A DNA stretch of 64,000 nt from Flavobacteriaceae bacterium D16 (GCA_021295155.1 JAJTJC010000036.1:1209690-1273689); one strand, 5' to 3'; numbered from the stretch's first letter, positions 9,165 through 18,077 are shown. Notes: generated by a model not told the origin, from the letters alone. Translations and numbers: made by a program.

Positions 9165-10856
9165 ATGGACGTTCAAGCCTGGACCTTAACTATTGTAGTA
9201 TCCACTTTCCTATTGTATATCGGGATCGCTGTGTGGTCCAGGGCAGGTTCTACGAAGGAATTCTATGTTGCCGGAGGTGGTGTCCACCCCTTGGCAAATG
9301 GCCTGGCTACAGCTGCTGATTGGATGTCTGCCGCTTCCTTCCTGGGGATGGCAGGTCTTATATCTGTCAATGGCTATGATGGTTCAGTTTATTTAATGGG
9401 TTGGACCGGAGGTTACGTATTACTGGCTTTATTACTGGCACCCTACCTTCGGAAATTTGGCAAGTTCACTGTGCCCGATTTTATTGGAGATCGCTATTAT
9501 TCTAATATTGCCCGAACTGTAGCAGTGTTCTGTGCTTTGTTAGTCTCATTTACCTATGTAGCCGGACAGATGAGAGGGGTAGGCCTGGTATTTTCTAGGT
9601 TCCTGGAAGTTCCTATCAATACCGGGGTGGTCATAGGAATGGTTATTGTACTTTTCTACGCCGTTCTTGGAGGCATGAAAGGGATTACCTATACCCAGGT
9701 AGCCCAATATTGTGTGCTCATCTTTGCCTTTATGGTCCCGGCCATATTTATCTCGATTCAAATGACCGGTAACCCCATACCGCAATTGGGAATGGGAAGC
9801 ATGGTATTAGGTGAGGAAATATCCTTACTGGATAAATTGGATGGTCTGTCCCGTGACCTGGGTTTTCATGTGTATACGGAAGGATCAAAACCTATGATCG
9901 ATGTGTTTTTTATCACGGCAGCCCTCATGGTGGGAACAGCAGGATTACCCCATGTAATTGTACGCTTTTTTACGGTTCCAAAGGTTCGGGATGCCCGAAA
10001 ATCTGCCGGCTATGCCTTATTGTTTATTGCAATTCTCTATACTACCGCACCTGCGGTTGCTGTATTTGCCCGTACCAATCTAATTGAAACAGTTAGCAAC
10101 CAACCCTATGAAGATATGCCGGATTGGTTCTCTAAATGGGAAACCACGGGGCTTATCCGGTTTGAAGATAAAAATAAGGACGGTAGGCTACAGTATGTGG
10201 CAGACCCGGAGATCAACGAATTAACCGTAGATCCCGATATCACGGTACTGGCTAATCCGGAAATTGCCAATCTGCCTAATTGGGTGGTGGCCCTTGTTGC
10301 AGCAGGTGGACTGGCAGCTGCCTTGTCTACTGCAGCTGGCTTGTTGCTGGTTATCTCTACTTCAATATCCCATGATCTTATTAAAAAACAGTTCCGTCCT
10401 AACATTTCAGATAAGGGAGAACTTATTGTTGCCCGTTTATCTGCTGTAGTCGCTGTCTGTATTGCCGGATACTTCGGAATTAACCCTCCGGATTTTGTTG
10501 CAGCAACCGTTGCATTAGCATTTGGACTTGCCGCAGCTTCATTCTTTCCAGCCATTATTTTGGGCATTTTTTACAAGAAAATGAATAGGGAAGGAGCCAT
10601 TGCAGGAATGCTGGTTGGGATAGTGATTATGTCATTTTATATGCTTAAATTTAAGTTTGATTTGTTCGGTGGGGGAAGTCAGGAAGATTGGTGGTTTGGG
10701 ATTTCCCCAGAGGGTTTTGGAACCGTCGCCATGTTGCTGAATTTTGCTGTTTCCATCGTCGTAAGTCGGTTTACTCCAGACCCTCCCTTAAGTGTTCAGG
10801 ACATCGTAGATCACATCCGCATCCCTTCAGATGCAGGGGATGCTCAGAAGCACTAA
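9165..10856 (+). CDS. Sodium:solute symporter, VC_2705/ActP-type (probable acetate uptake)
   Basis: This 563-residue inner-membrane protein of the SSS family has about 13 predicted helices and the early motif EFYVAGGGVHPLANGLATAA. A long hydrophilic loop (about residues 305-370) carries an EF-hand-like stretch DKNKDGRLQY (D335, N337, D339, G340). Then comes the conserved VAAGGLAAALSTAAGLLL region. It probably couples Na+ entry to uptake of acetate or a similar acid, since acetyl-CoA synthetase follows 12 bp downstream and a DUF4212 subunit precedes it. The substrate is inferred from context; other monocarboxylates are possible. Confidence 0.88.
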   Translation: MDVQAWTLTIVVSTFLLYIGIAVWSRAGSTKEFYVAGGGVHPLANGLATAADWMSAASFLGMAGLISVNGYDGSVYLMGWTGGYVLLALLLAPYLRKFGKFTVPDFIGDRYYSNIARTVAVFCALLVSFTYVAGQMRGVGLVFSRFLEVPINTGVVIGMVIVLFYAVLGGMKGITYTQVAQYCVLIFAFMVPAIFISIQMTGNPIPQLGMGSMVLGEEISLLDKLDGLSRDLGFHVYTEGSKPMIDVFFITAALMVGTAGLPHVIVRFFTVPKVRDARKSAGYALLFIAILYTTAPAVAVFARTNLIETVSNQPYEDMPDWFSKWETTGLIRFEDKNKDGRLQYVADPEINELTVDPDITVLANPEIANLPNWVVALVAAGGLAAALSTAAGLLLVISTSISHDLIKKQFRPNISDKGELIVARLSAVVAVCIAGYFGINPPDFVAATVALAFGLAAASFFPAIILGIFYKKMNREGAIAGMLVGIVIMSFYMLKFKFDLFGGGSQEDWWFGISPEGFGTVAMLLNFAVSIVVSRFTPDPPLSVQDIVDHIRIPSDAGDAQKH

Positions 10857-10868
10857 AATAATTTTTCT

Positions 10869-12776
10869 ATGAGTAATTATCACATTAAAAACCTGGAAGA
10901 ATATTTTCAGGTTTACCGTAGGTCTGTAAGAGATCCTGAAACCTTTTGGGAAGAAATCGCAGAAGAGCATTTTGTGTGGCGTAAAAAATGGGACAAAGTG
11001 CTAAGCTGGGACTTCAAAAAACCAGAAATCAAATGGTTTGAGAATGCTAAACTCAACATTACTGAGAATTGCCTGGACCGGCACTTAGCTATTCGTAAAA
11101 ATAAAACAGCTATTATTTTTGAACCCAATGATCCCAAGGAGGAGGCAGAGCATATTTCATACAAGGATTTGCATGAGCGTGTATGTAAAATGGCTAACGT
11201 GCTTACGGCTAAGGGTGTCAATAAGGGCGATCGGGTCTGCATTTACCTGCCTATGATCCCGGAACTTGCTGTTTCAGTCCTTGCATGTGCCCGTATTGGG
11301 GCAATCCATTCTGTGGTTTTTGCAGGCTTTTCATCCACAGCCCTGGCTACACGAATTAATGACTGCGATTGTAAAATGGTAATTACCTCAGACGGTTCTT
11401 ACCGGGGGAAAAAGAAAATCGATTTAAAAGGTATTGTAGATATCGCTCTGGAAGAGTGTGCCGGCGTTGAAACCGTATTGGTTGTAAAAAGGACAGGGAC
11501 CAATATAATTATGAAAGAGGGCCGCGATGAACTCATACAACCTTTACTGGATAAGGCTGATAGTAATTTTGAAGCGATCCAGATGGATGCTGAGGATCCA
11601 CTTTTTATCCTCTATACTTCGGGATCTACCGGGAAACCCAAGGGTATGGTCCATGCCTGTGGCGGGTATATGGTCTTTACTGCTTATACCTTTAAAAATA
11701 TTTTTCAATACAGGGAAAATGATGTTTACTGGTGTACGGCAGATATTGGATGGATTACCGGACATTCCTATATCGTTTATGGCCCATTAGCCAATGGGGC
11801 TACAACTGTGATGTTCGAAGGAGTGCCGACCTATCCGGATTATGGACGATTCTGGCAAATAGTTGAAAAACATAAGGTAAATCAGTTTTACACGGCCCCT
11901 ACTGCTATAAGGGCACTGGCTAAAGAGAACGTCCAATATGTAGAACAATATGATTTGTCTTCACTGAAAGTACTGGGAACCGTAGGAGAACCAATCAATG
12001 AAGATGCCTGGCATTGGTACAACAATGTTGTGGGTAATGACAAAAGTCCAATTGTGGATACCTGGTGGCAGACTGAAACAGGGGGTATTATGATTTCACC
12101 TATTCCTTATGTAACACCAACAATTCCTACCTACGCTACCTTGCCCTTTATTGGGGTGCAACCAGCGCTGATGGATGAGCATGGTGATGAAATCAAAGGC
12201 AATCAGGTGCATGGCCGACTGTGCATTAAGTTTCCATGGCCGGGTATTGCAAGGACAATATGGGGTAATCACGACCGATATCGGGACACTTACTTCTCTG
12301 CCTATGAAAATATGTATTTCACGGGAGACGGAGCCCTTCGGGATGAAGTAGGGTACTACCGGATAACTGGTCGCGTAGATGATGTGATCATTGTCTCCGG
12401 GCATAACCTTGGAACAGCCCCAATAGAAGATGCTATCAATGAGCACCACGCGGTTGCAGAATCTGCTATTGTTGGCTTCCCTCATGAAATCAAAGGGAAT
12501 GCCCTTTATGGTTTTGTTATCCTGAAAGAAGAGCGGGAATCACGGGATAGTGACGAGCTTCGCAAAGAGATCAATCAACAGATTACGGAGCAGATTGGGC
12601 CAATCGCCAAACTCGATAAAATCCAGTTTGTATCAGGATTACCAAAAACCCGTAGCGGGAAGATCATGCGTAGGATCCTGAGGAAGATCGGTGCTAAGGA
12701 TACCGATAACCTTGGAGATATCAGTACGCTGCTCAACCCAGAGGTCGTGCAGGAAATCATGGATAATGCGTTATAA
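10869..12776 (+). CDS. acs: Acetyl-CoA synthetase (AMP-forming)
   Basis: This 635-residue enzyme activates acetate with ATP and CoA through acetyl-AMP in the cytosol. Visible motifs are the P-loop YTSGSTGKPKG, the acetate-pocket motif TWWQTETGG (the Trp that restricts the pocket to acetate), TGDGALRDEVGYY, the hinge region GRVDDVIIVSGHNLG and the C-terminal acetylatable lysine in KTRSGKIMRRILRK. The family usually has GHRLGT at the hinge-distal site; here it is GHNLGT, a modest substitution. Length matches the family (about 630-660). It is the last gene of the acetate uptake operon and ends only 5 bp from the convergent transporter gene, so no separate terminator fits between them. Confidence 0.95.
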   Translation: MSNYHIKNLEEYFQVYRRSVRDPETFWEEIAEEHFVWRKKWDKVLSWDFKKPEIKWFENAKLNITENCLDRHLAIRKNKTAIIFEPNDPKEEAEHISYKDLHERVCKMANVLTAKGVNKGDRVCIYLPMIPELAVSVLACARIGAIHSVVFAGFSSTALATRINDCDCKMVITSDGSYRGKKKIDLKGIVDIALEECAGVETVLVVKRTGTNIIMKEGRDELIQPLLDKADSNFEAIQMDAEDPLFILYTSGSTGKPKGMVHACGGYMVFTAYTFKNIFQYRENDVYWCTADIGWITGHSYIVYGPLANGATTVMFEGVPTYPDYGRFWQIVEKHKVNQFYTAPTAIRALAKENVQYVEQYDLSSLKVLGTVGEPINEDAWHWYNNVVGNDKSPIVDTWWQTETGGIMISPIPYVTPTIPTYATLPFIGVQPALMDEHGDEIKGNQVHGRLCIKFPWPGIARTIWGNHDRYRDTYFSAYENMYFTGDGALRDEVGYYRITGRVDDVIIVSGHNLGTAPIEDAINEHHAVAESAIVGFPHEIKGNALYGFVILKEERESRDSDELRKEINQQITEQIGPIAKLDKIQFVSGLPKTRSGKIMRRILRKIGAKDTDNLGDISTLLNPEVVQEIMDNAL

Positions 12777-12781
12777 ATGCA

Positions 12782-14035
12782 TTAAGTAAGCTCAATCCAG
12801 CAGTAGTACAGGGCGAAAAGGGTAAGGAAAATTATCCCGGCAAAGGTGAGCCCCTGTAACCATTTTTTAGGCCAATACTCTCGAGGTAAATCGTGGCTCA
12901 TAACATTTTTGAGGTTCATATACCCCACAACCGGAGCCAGGACAAAGGAGATAAAAGTGGCCAGGGACACCAATATGCCCATATTGGCACTAAAAAGAGT
13001 TACGACCACAAAATTTACAAGTGCCAGTACAATAACGCCTGCAGCATAGTGTCGTCTCCGGGAGAAATCCTTGTTTTCCGGAGTCAGGTAGCCTATTATG
13101 TCTATACTAACCCTGGAGATGGCGTCGTGGGCAGTCATGCAGGTGCTAAACATGGTGGCAAAGGCAGAAACTGCTATAAAGATATAGGCCCAATTTCCAA
13201 TATGCGTGGTGAACAGTTGTACCACCTGATCGGCAAAGGTCACCGCATTGCCGCTTAGTTCCGTATTTGTTCCGTATAGGGTCATCCAGCCAATGATTAG
13301 GAAAAATATGGCCAGCAATGCCGTCATCAGGTAGCCCGAATTGAATTCCTGAAGGGCTTCCTTCAAACTGGGTTTATTTCCGCTTAGCTTGTATTTTTCC
13401 AGACTCCAGAGACTAATCCAGCTCGAGGCTTCCACGGCTGTGGGCATCCATCCAATCAGGCCGATAAGAAACAGTATGCCAACATCGTTGAAAATAGGTG
13501 CTCGCTCAAAATTGGGAACTGGACTTACCTGTCCTTTGAACAATACTAGAATCGTAGTCACCAACAGGGCAATAAATAAAATAGAGACTACTACTTTAAG
13601 GGAATCTTCGAGAAATTTGTACCGCCCTATGATCAGAAGTGCGCTGATAAAAATAAATAGCCCAAGGGCTACAGTTGAGACAGAAAGATCGGGAAGATCA
13701 AAAAGGTTGATAAACAGGCCTGCAGTAACTACATACAGGGCTGCCAGGATGGTGAACGTAGTCATCAGGGTAATAAACGCATACAGCCATAACCAGCCCT
13801 TCCCGCGCCTCAGGTAACCTTCAATCAAAGATTTGCCTGTAACATTGGTATATCGGATCCCAAACTCAAAAAAGGGATATTTCAAAAGGTTCGCAAGGAT
13901 AATAGGGATAACCATAACCCAACCGTATTGAGCTCCTGCTTTTGTAGAGAGCACCAGGTGGGAGGTGCCTATGGCCATACTTGCAAAGAGCAGTCCCGGT
14001 CCAAGATTTCTCAGGAAGGTTTTTAGTTTGGGCAT
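12782..14035 (-). CDS. Nramp-family-like transporter lacking the canonical DPGN metal motif
   Basis: This 417-residue integral membrane protein has about 11 helices and an overall Nramp (LeuT-fold) pattern: LGPGLLFASM at the start of TM1, KAGAQYGW after it, and an MP motif in TM6. Canonical Nramp metal transporters carry DPGN in TM1 and MPH in TM6. At the aligned places this protein reads GTSH (residues 23-26) and MPTAVEAS (197-204). The family assignment rests on fold-level similarity. Substrate is uncertain: it may not be Mn2+ or Fe2+, and could be another cation or an organic solute. It is convergent with acs. No co-transcribed neighbour is obvious; the SanA-like gene upstream starts its own unit or reads through. 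Confidence 0.75.
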   Translation of the reverse strand: MPKLKTFLRNLGPGLLFASMAIGTSHLVLSTKAGAQYGWVMVIPIILANLLKYPFFEFGIRYTNVTGKSLIEGYLRRGKGWLWLYAFITLMTTFTILAALYVVTAGLFINLFDLPDLSVSTVALGLFIFISALLIIGRYKFLEDSLKVVVSILFIALLVTTILVLFKGQVSPVPNFERAPIFNDVGILFLIGLIGWMPTAVEASSWISLWSLEKYKLSGNKPSLKEALQEFNSGYLMTALLAIFFLIIGWMTLYGTNTELSGNAVTFADQVVQLFTTHIGNWAYIFIAVSAFATMFSTCMTAHDAISRVSIDIIGYLTPENKDFSRRRHYAAGVIVLALVNFVVVTLFSANMGILVSLATFISFVLAPVVGYMNLKNVMSHDLPREYWPKKWLQGLTFAGIIFLTLFALYYCWIELT

Positions 14036-14087
14036 ATAAAGGTTGGCTTAGTGCTACTAAAATAGGATATTTTATGAATTAGTAAGC

Positions 14088-14723
14088 CTATTGAATTTCA
14101 ATGCGTTTGCCGTAATAGCGCGGCTGGGTATTAAGCACAAGATCTACAAAAACCTTTACCCGGGCCAGGTATTCTCTTAGGTGTACCTTTAAACCGGGAT
14201 TACCACTTACATCCTTGGCGTTGAAACCTATGGCCGCCAGACCCTTTTTCCGGGCGAGGTAAATGGCCCTTTTGTTGTGGAACTCCTGGGAAATTACCGT
14301 TACACTGTCCAGCCCGAAGATTACCTTCGCACGTACCATGGAATCCAGTGTTCTGAAACCGGCGTAATCCAAAAAAATACGATCCTCTGGAATGCCTTCC
14401 TTTACCAGGTCATTTTTGATGGTTGTGGGTTCATTATAATAAATGCTTCCGTTATCGCCACTGACCAGTACATACTGTATCTTACCTGCCTGAAACAAAT
14501 CTACCGTAGCCTGTATCCTATGAGTGTAGTAAGGATTTAGCCCTCCTTCCACCAGTCTCCGTGCTGTCCCTAGAACCAAACCTACTTTGTTATGGGGAAT
14601 ATCGGCAACAGTGTCATAGGTTTTACTTTTTGTAGCCTGATCGATGACAATATTGGCCAACAAGATCACCAACAATGGCAAGGCGATTAGAAGCAAGACT
14701 AATATGCGGATTTTTTTCCTCAT
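14088..14723 (-). CDS. SanA/ElyC/YdcF family (DUF218) envelope protein
   Basis: This 211-residue protein has one N-terminal transmembrane helix (about residues 8-28, IRILVLLLIALPLLVILL) and a DUF218 domain. Family motifs are VGLVLGTA (residues about 47-54), LVSGDNGS, PEDRIFLDYAGFRTLDSMVRA and TVISQEFHNKRAI. SanA and ElyC act in cell-envelope integrity (vancomycin exclusion, peptidoglycan or polysaccharide precursor handling) in enterobacteria; the biochemical activity is not established. I take ATG at 14723 as the start because the longer frame would begin with TTG at 14735. Confidence 0.85.
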   Translation of the reverse strand: MRKKIRILVLLLIALPLLVILLANIVIDQATKSKTYDTVADIPHNKVGLVLGTARRLVEGGLNPYYTHRIQATVDLFQAGKIQYVLVSGDNGSIYYNEPTTIKNDLVKEGIPEDRIFLDYAGFRTLDSMVRAKVIFGLDSVTVISQEFHNKRAIYLARKKGLAAIGFNAKDVSGNPGLKVHLREYLARVKVFVDLVLNTQPRYYGKRIEIQ

Positions 14724-14786
14724 TTTTAAAAGCAAATAGTATTGAGTTCTGTTCCAGCAGGAAAATAAGGAGTAGCTAAATTTAAC

Positions 14787-15848
14787 TTATTTAACTCTTG
14801 CTGCAGCCAGGATTTCTTTCTGGAACTTCTCCTCAGTATGCAAGACTACAAAGAAATCCGCAATAAATTTCCTCGCTCGTTTAAATTGATTCGGGTCCTG
14901 AAATTGAGTCTTAAAACTATCGACAATTTCTAGCATTTGATTCTTTTTCCCCAGGAAATCCTGTCGGATAAATTCATATACATCTTCATCACGCTTAAAC
15001 CCACGATACAAGCGCTCAGTTACCTTTGTGATATTCAGGTTCTGGTCCTGTATCTGTGAAACTACTGCGTAATTGGCGTTTACCAGTCCTGACATATCAA
15101 AATCATAAGGTATGGGTATGGCCTTTCTGCCGGCCAGGAATATCAGTTTTTCATTGTGCTGATAGGCAACAGAAAAATCAGTATTGCCAATCATATACTG
15201 GAAGAAATCGTTTTGAACAGAACAAATATTGTCTTGTTGTAGTGGATGTACGGAACGCTTCAGTTTTTTCGCCCCATGGCGTTTAGCTACTTGATCTATA
15301 TCTTCAATCAGGAAACCGATTAAGGTGTGGGACTTCTCTTTTTTTCCTCTGATCTCTGTTAGCTGCAGAAAAACAGGTTTTGTCTTAAAATGGAAAGGCG
15401 TAATTACCTCATATAGTTTATAGGCCAGATATTCCTTTAGAACGTAGTCCTGACTATTTTTCAACTGGCAGGGAAGCACTAGTTTAAGCTCCTTGTTACC
15501 TTCAAACAATGTTCCTTTGGCTTTCTTCTTTTTGATTTTAAATTTTACCGGTGGGAAATAGCAGTTTTTCCGCCGAAAATTTCCCCTTGCACGTAGTTTG
15601 ATATCCAGTGATTTCCACTCATGGTTGGCATCTGTATATTCCAGAACTGATTCCAGATAGGTACTGTCATTTGTTTCTCTACGTAATTCCTTATTGGAAT
15701 ATCGAAGTTTGATGGTAAGCGGTTCTTCCTTGGAAAAGAGTGGGGTAATGATGGTTTTATCTGAAGAATCCTGGATGTCCTGAGTGTAGGAGTGGAAACA
15801 AAAGGTCAGGAGCCCAATCAAAATAAACAATGCCTTGGGTATTTTCAT
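14787..15848 (-). CDS. Exported CotH-kinase-like protein
   Basis: This 353-residue protein has a signal peptide (about residues 1-22, ending YTQ). I assign it to a CotH-like kinase fold from motif order, not full-length identity: the RARGNFRRKN segment (87-96), a hydrophobic-charged stretch LKLVLPCQLKNS, DYVLKEYLAYKLYE (134-147), MIGNTDFSVAYQHN (219-232, resembling the catalytic N-D-N loop) and PIPYDFDMSGLV (246-257, resembling the metal-binding D-D motif). CotH proteins phosphorylate spore-coat or secreted proteins; a flavobacterial target is unknown. It follows no obvious partner; the SanA-like gene lies downstream on the same strand after 63 bp. Confidence 0.6.
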   Translation of the reverse strand: MKIPKALFILIGLLTFCFHSYTQDIQDSSDKTIITPLFSKEEPLTIKLRYSNKELRRETNDSTYLESVLEYTDANHEWKSLDIKLRARGNFRRKNCYFPPVKFKIKKKKAKGTLFEGNKELKLVLPCQLKNSQDYVLKEYLAYKLYEVITPFHFKTKPVFLQLTEIRGKKEKSHTLIGFLIEDIDQVAKRHGAKKLKRSVHPLQQDNICSVQNDFFQYMIGNTDFSVAYQHNEKLIFLAGRKAIPIPYDFDMSGLVNANYAVVSQIQDQNLNITKVTERLYRGFKRDEDVYEFIRQDFLGKKNQMLEIVDSFKTQFQDPNQFKRARKFIADFFVVLHTEEKFQKEILAAARVK

Positions 15849-15940
15849 TATCTTGTGGTTGGATTTATCTTTATTAAGGTACTAATTTTCTGGCTATTAG
15901 AATTTATCTCTCCATAATCAACTATAGAACTTTTATAGTG

Positions 15941-16633
15941 ATGGCCATTGCCATCTTGACTGTATTTCTGTCCTATTGGTTTGAATTCAGCTATGATGTA
16001 GACCTTACACTTCTAAGTATTGCTATTGTGTTCCCCCTGGTTTTTACCATTCGGGGCTCCTTCAGGAGACGGGAAAAGGCTCTTGAGCACCTAAGTAAGT
16101 TCCGGTCGGCTCTTAAAACCGTGAATTATTTTGTGTTGAACAATCTGGAATTACCACAAGAGGATAAGAACAAGATGGAGGGTATACTATCTCAGATCAG
16201 CAGTAAAACCATTTTGCATTTGGGAGGGAACTTCAAGAGCACAAAAGAGCTGGATGAGATCATTAATAGTGTAAATCTCTTCATGCTGGAAACCGGAGAA
16301 AATGTTTCCCCTAAACTAAAGGACCGGGTTTTTCGATTTATGAAGGACCTACACGAGTCTATTGAAAACCTGCACGCGATCAATATACATCGGACCCCAA
16401 TTACCCTAAAAGCCTATTGCAAGGTATTTATATACATTTTCCCCTTCATTTATGCCCCTACCATTATATTCCATGTAGGACCCACAACTCCGCAAGGGGT
16501 TAGCTATTTCATAGTGCTACTCACCCAATTTATCCTGATCTCCCTTTACAATATCCAGGACCAGTTGGAATATCCTTTTGATGATGATGGCCTGGATGAT
16601 GTAAACCTGGAAAACTTCCGCATAGACCGCTAG
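15941..16633 (+). CDS. Bestrophin-like membrane protein (divergent)
   Basis: This protein of about 230 residues has two N-terminal helices (about 2-20 and 26-43), a soluble helical middle (about 45-150) and two helices near 160-205. The C-terminal stretch QDQLEYPFDDDGLDDVNL resembles the bestrophin (UPF0187) signature of an acidic loop after PF, and HRTPITLKAYCKVF resembles the segment before the third helix. Bestrophins are anion or cation channels of about 290-300 residues, so this one is short. The start is uncertain: ATG at 15941 is preceded directly by GTG at 15938, and the frame is open upstream to a TAA at 15875 with no ATG. The channel role is inferred; it may be an unrelated membrane protein. 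Confidence 0.5.
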   Translation: MAIAILTVFLSYWFEFSYDVDLTLLSIAIVFPLVFTIRGSFRRREKALEHLSKFRSALKTVNYFVLNNLELPQEDKNKMEGILSQISSKTILHLGGNFKSTKELDEIINSVNLFMLETGENVSPKLKDRVFRFMKDLHESIENLHAINIHRTPITLKAYCKVFIYIFPFIYAPTIIFHVGPTTPQGVSYFIVLLTQFILISLYNIQDQLEYPFDDDGLDDVNLENFRIDR

Positions 16634-16669
16634 TGTACTACAAATTGGCACTCATCACATACTGATTTA

Positions 16670-17179
16670 TTAGATCCAGTAGGTGGTGGCACTCAATGTT
16701 TCGGTGTCAATAGTGAGAAAGCCAGCCGGAATATCCTCCAGCTTACCTCCATGATAACCCATGATGGTTCCAGGATTAAGTAATAAGGTGGGACCTATTT
16801 TTTCCTCCTTAAGCGTATGATTATGACCGTAGCAAACCAGGTCGTAAATCCCCAACTTAGCCAGTTCCCGGGCTTTGTCCGGATAGTGGTTCATAGCCAC
16901 AGTTTTGCCGTCAAAATCTCCCCTGAAATATTCCCCGTGTAATTGCATGTGTGGATATTGATGCAAATTCTGTATGATTGCGGCCACATCGCCATCATTA
17001 TTGCCCAGTACCAGGTGTATAGGATTAGGGTATCCCCGACCGAGAAGGTGAATAATAAAAGGAGCGCAGAGGTCTCCGCAGAACAAAAGGGCATTTGTAT
17101 TTTGTATCTCCGGCATAGCCAAAGCATTTTTTAAGTTCCATACGTTATCATGGATATCAGATAGGATGGCAAGTTTCAA
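16670..17179 (-). CDS. YfcE/MJ0936-type metallophosphoesterase
   Basis: This 169-residue cytosolic phosphodiesterase has all the calcineurin-like metal motifs: LAILSDIHDN (D and H), FCGDLCAP, VLGNNDGD, AMNHYPDKA and YGHNHTLKEE, then LLNPGTIMG. The family hydrolyses phosphodiester model substrates; the natural substrate is not known. The start codon must be TTG at 17179: two sense codons upstream there is an in-frame TGA, and the protein begins precisely at the conserved MKLAILSDIHDN. It lies convergent with the bestrophin-like gene, with a 36-bp gap. Confidence 0.9.
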   Translation of the reverse strand: MKLAILSDIHDNVWNLKNALAMPEIQNTNALLFCGDLCAPFIIHLLGRGYPNPIHLVLGNNDGDVAAIIQNLHQYPHMQLHGEYFRGDFDGKTVAMNHYPDKARELAKLGIYDLVCYGHNHTLKEEKIGPTLLLNPGTIMGYHGGKLEDIPAGFLTIDTETLSATTYWI

Positions 17180-17281
17180 AGCAAATCAATGATTGTTAAT
17201 AAAATAAAAACCCTGGACGAAGGAAATTTAAGGTAAATCCTCTTAATTTTATGGGTACAAACTAAAATTATCACATTGGTT

Positions 17282-17830
17282 ATGAGAAGTATTCAGCTAA
17301 CATTAGGATTGTTTGCGTTCTTATTCTTATTTGGATGGAACAACTATGATGTCCACGCACAGTCGCGTAAAAAAGTAGAAAAGATCAGAGCAGACGCCCA
17401 AGAGGCCAAAGCAGAATTTCTGGAGTCGGACTGGCGAATGGAAAAGCATTTTAACAACGCTCACGGATATGTGATCTTCCCCAATGTAGGTAAAGGGGCA
17501 ATCGGAATTGGCGGAGCCGCCGGTAATGGCGTAGCCTATGAGGGCGGAGAGGAAATCGGCATGGCCAAACTTACTCAACTCAGTATTGGTTTTCAATGGG
17601 GTGGACAGGCTTACCGGGAAATTATCTTCTTCCAGGATAAGGCTGCCATGGATCGATTTAAGGAAAATAAGGTAGAATTTTCAGCACAGGCTTCGGCGGT
17701 GGCGGTTACCGCAGGTGCCTCGGCCGATGCCAAGTACGTGGATGGGGTAATGGTCTTTACCATGCAAAAAGGCGGATTGATGTACGAGGCCTCTGTAGGC
17801 GGACAAAAGTTTAAGTTTGATGCGTTTTAG
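17282..17830 (+). CDS. Exported SYLF-domain (Ysc84-like) lipid-binding protein
   Basis: This 182-residue protein has a signal peptide (about residues 1-26, ending VHAQ) and a SYLF domain (about 30-182), with GYVIFPNVGKGAIGIGGAAGNG near the start, IGFQWGGQAYREIIFF in the middle and the C-terminal KGGLMYEASVGGQKF. The SYLF (Ysc84) domain binds phosphoinositide-type lipids in eukaryotes; bacterial members are periplasmic and poorly studied. I chose ATG 17282 over the longer TTG 17276 start. A strong hairpin with a T-run follows the stop at 17851. Confidence 0.88.
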   Translation: MRSIQLTLGLFAFLFLFGWNNYDVHAQSRKKVEKIRADAQEAKAEFLESDWRMEKHFNNAHGYVIFPNVGKGAIGIGGAAGNGVAYEGGEEIGMAKLTQLSIGFQWGGQAYREIIFFQDKAAMDRFKENKVEFSAQASAVAVTAGASADAKYVDGVMVFTMQKGGLMYEASVGGQKFKFDAF

Positions 17831-17850
17831 AGACACGCTTTATATAATAA

Positions 17851-17878
17851 AAAACCCTGACCATTTGGTCAGGGTTTT
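17851..17878. terminator. Bidirectional rho-independent terminator
   Basis: A perfect 12-bp stem (AAAACCCTGACC / GGTCAGGGTTTT) with an ATTT loop. It follows the SYLF gene on the plus strand and tRNA-Leu on the minus strand, and has A-runs on one side and T-runs on the other, so it can serve both. Confidence 0.9.
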
Positions 17879-17885
17879 CTCAAGG

Positions 17886-17970
17886 TACTCGAGGCGGGAC
17901 TTGAACCCGCACGGCCATAATGGCCATTGGATTTTAAGTCCAACGTGTCTACCAATTCCACCACTCGAGC
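17886..17970 (-). tRNA. tRNA-Leu (UAA)
   Basis: Reading the minus strand, the 7-bp acceptor GCTCGAG pairs with CTCGAGT. The anticodon stem TTGGA/TCCAA encloses CTTAAAA, giving anticodon TAA (reads UUA). A long variable arm, as in leucine tRNAs, and GGTTCAAGTCC in the T arm are present. 85 nt; the terminal CCA is not encoded (the sequence continues CCT). Confidence 0.95.
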
Positions 17971-17972
17971 AT

Positions 17973-18070
17973 GTTCTCCGAAGCCTTTCAGCCTTCGTAG
18001 CTTAGCTACTTGCACCTCCGCTATAGCTTCAGCGGCACGCGGACTGCGAAGTAGGCTGGCGTAGGAGAAC
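17973..18070. repeat. 98-bp imperfect palindrome between two tRNA genes
   Basis: The ends GTTCTCC (17973) and GGAGAAC (18064) are complementary. Nested inside are CAGCC/GGCTG, TTCG/CGAA and CCGC/GCGG, with a TAGCTTAGCTA centre on the left. The whole can fold as one long imperfect hairpin. No coding function is supported. Confidence 0.7.
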
Positions 18071-18077
18071 AGAATAA

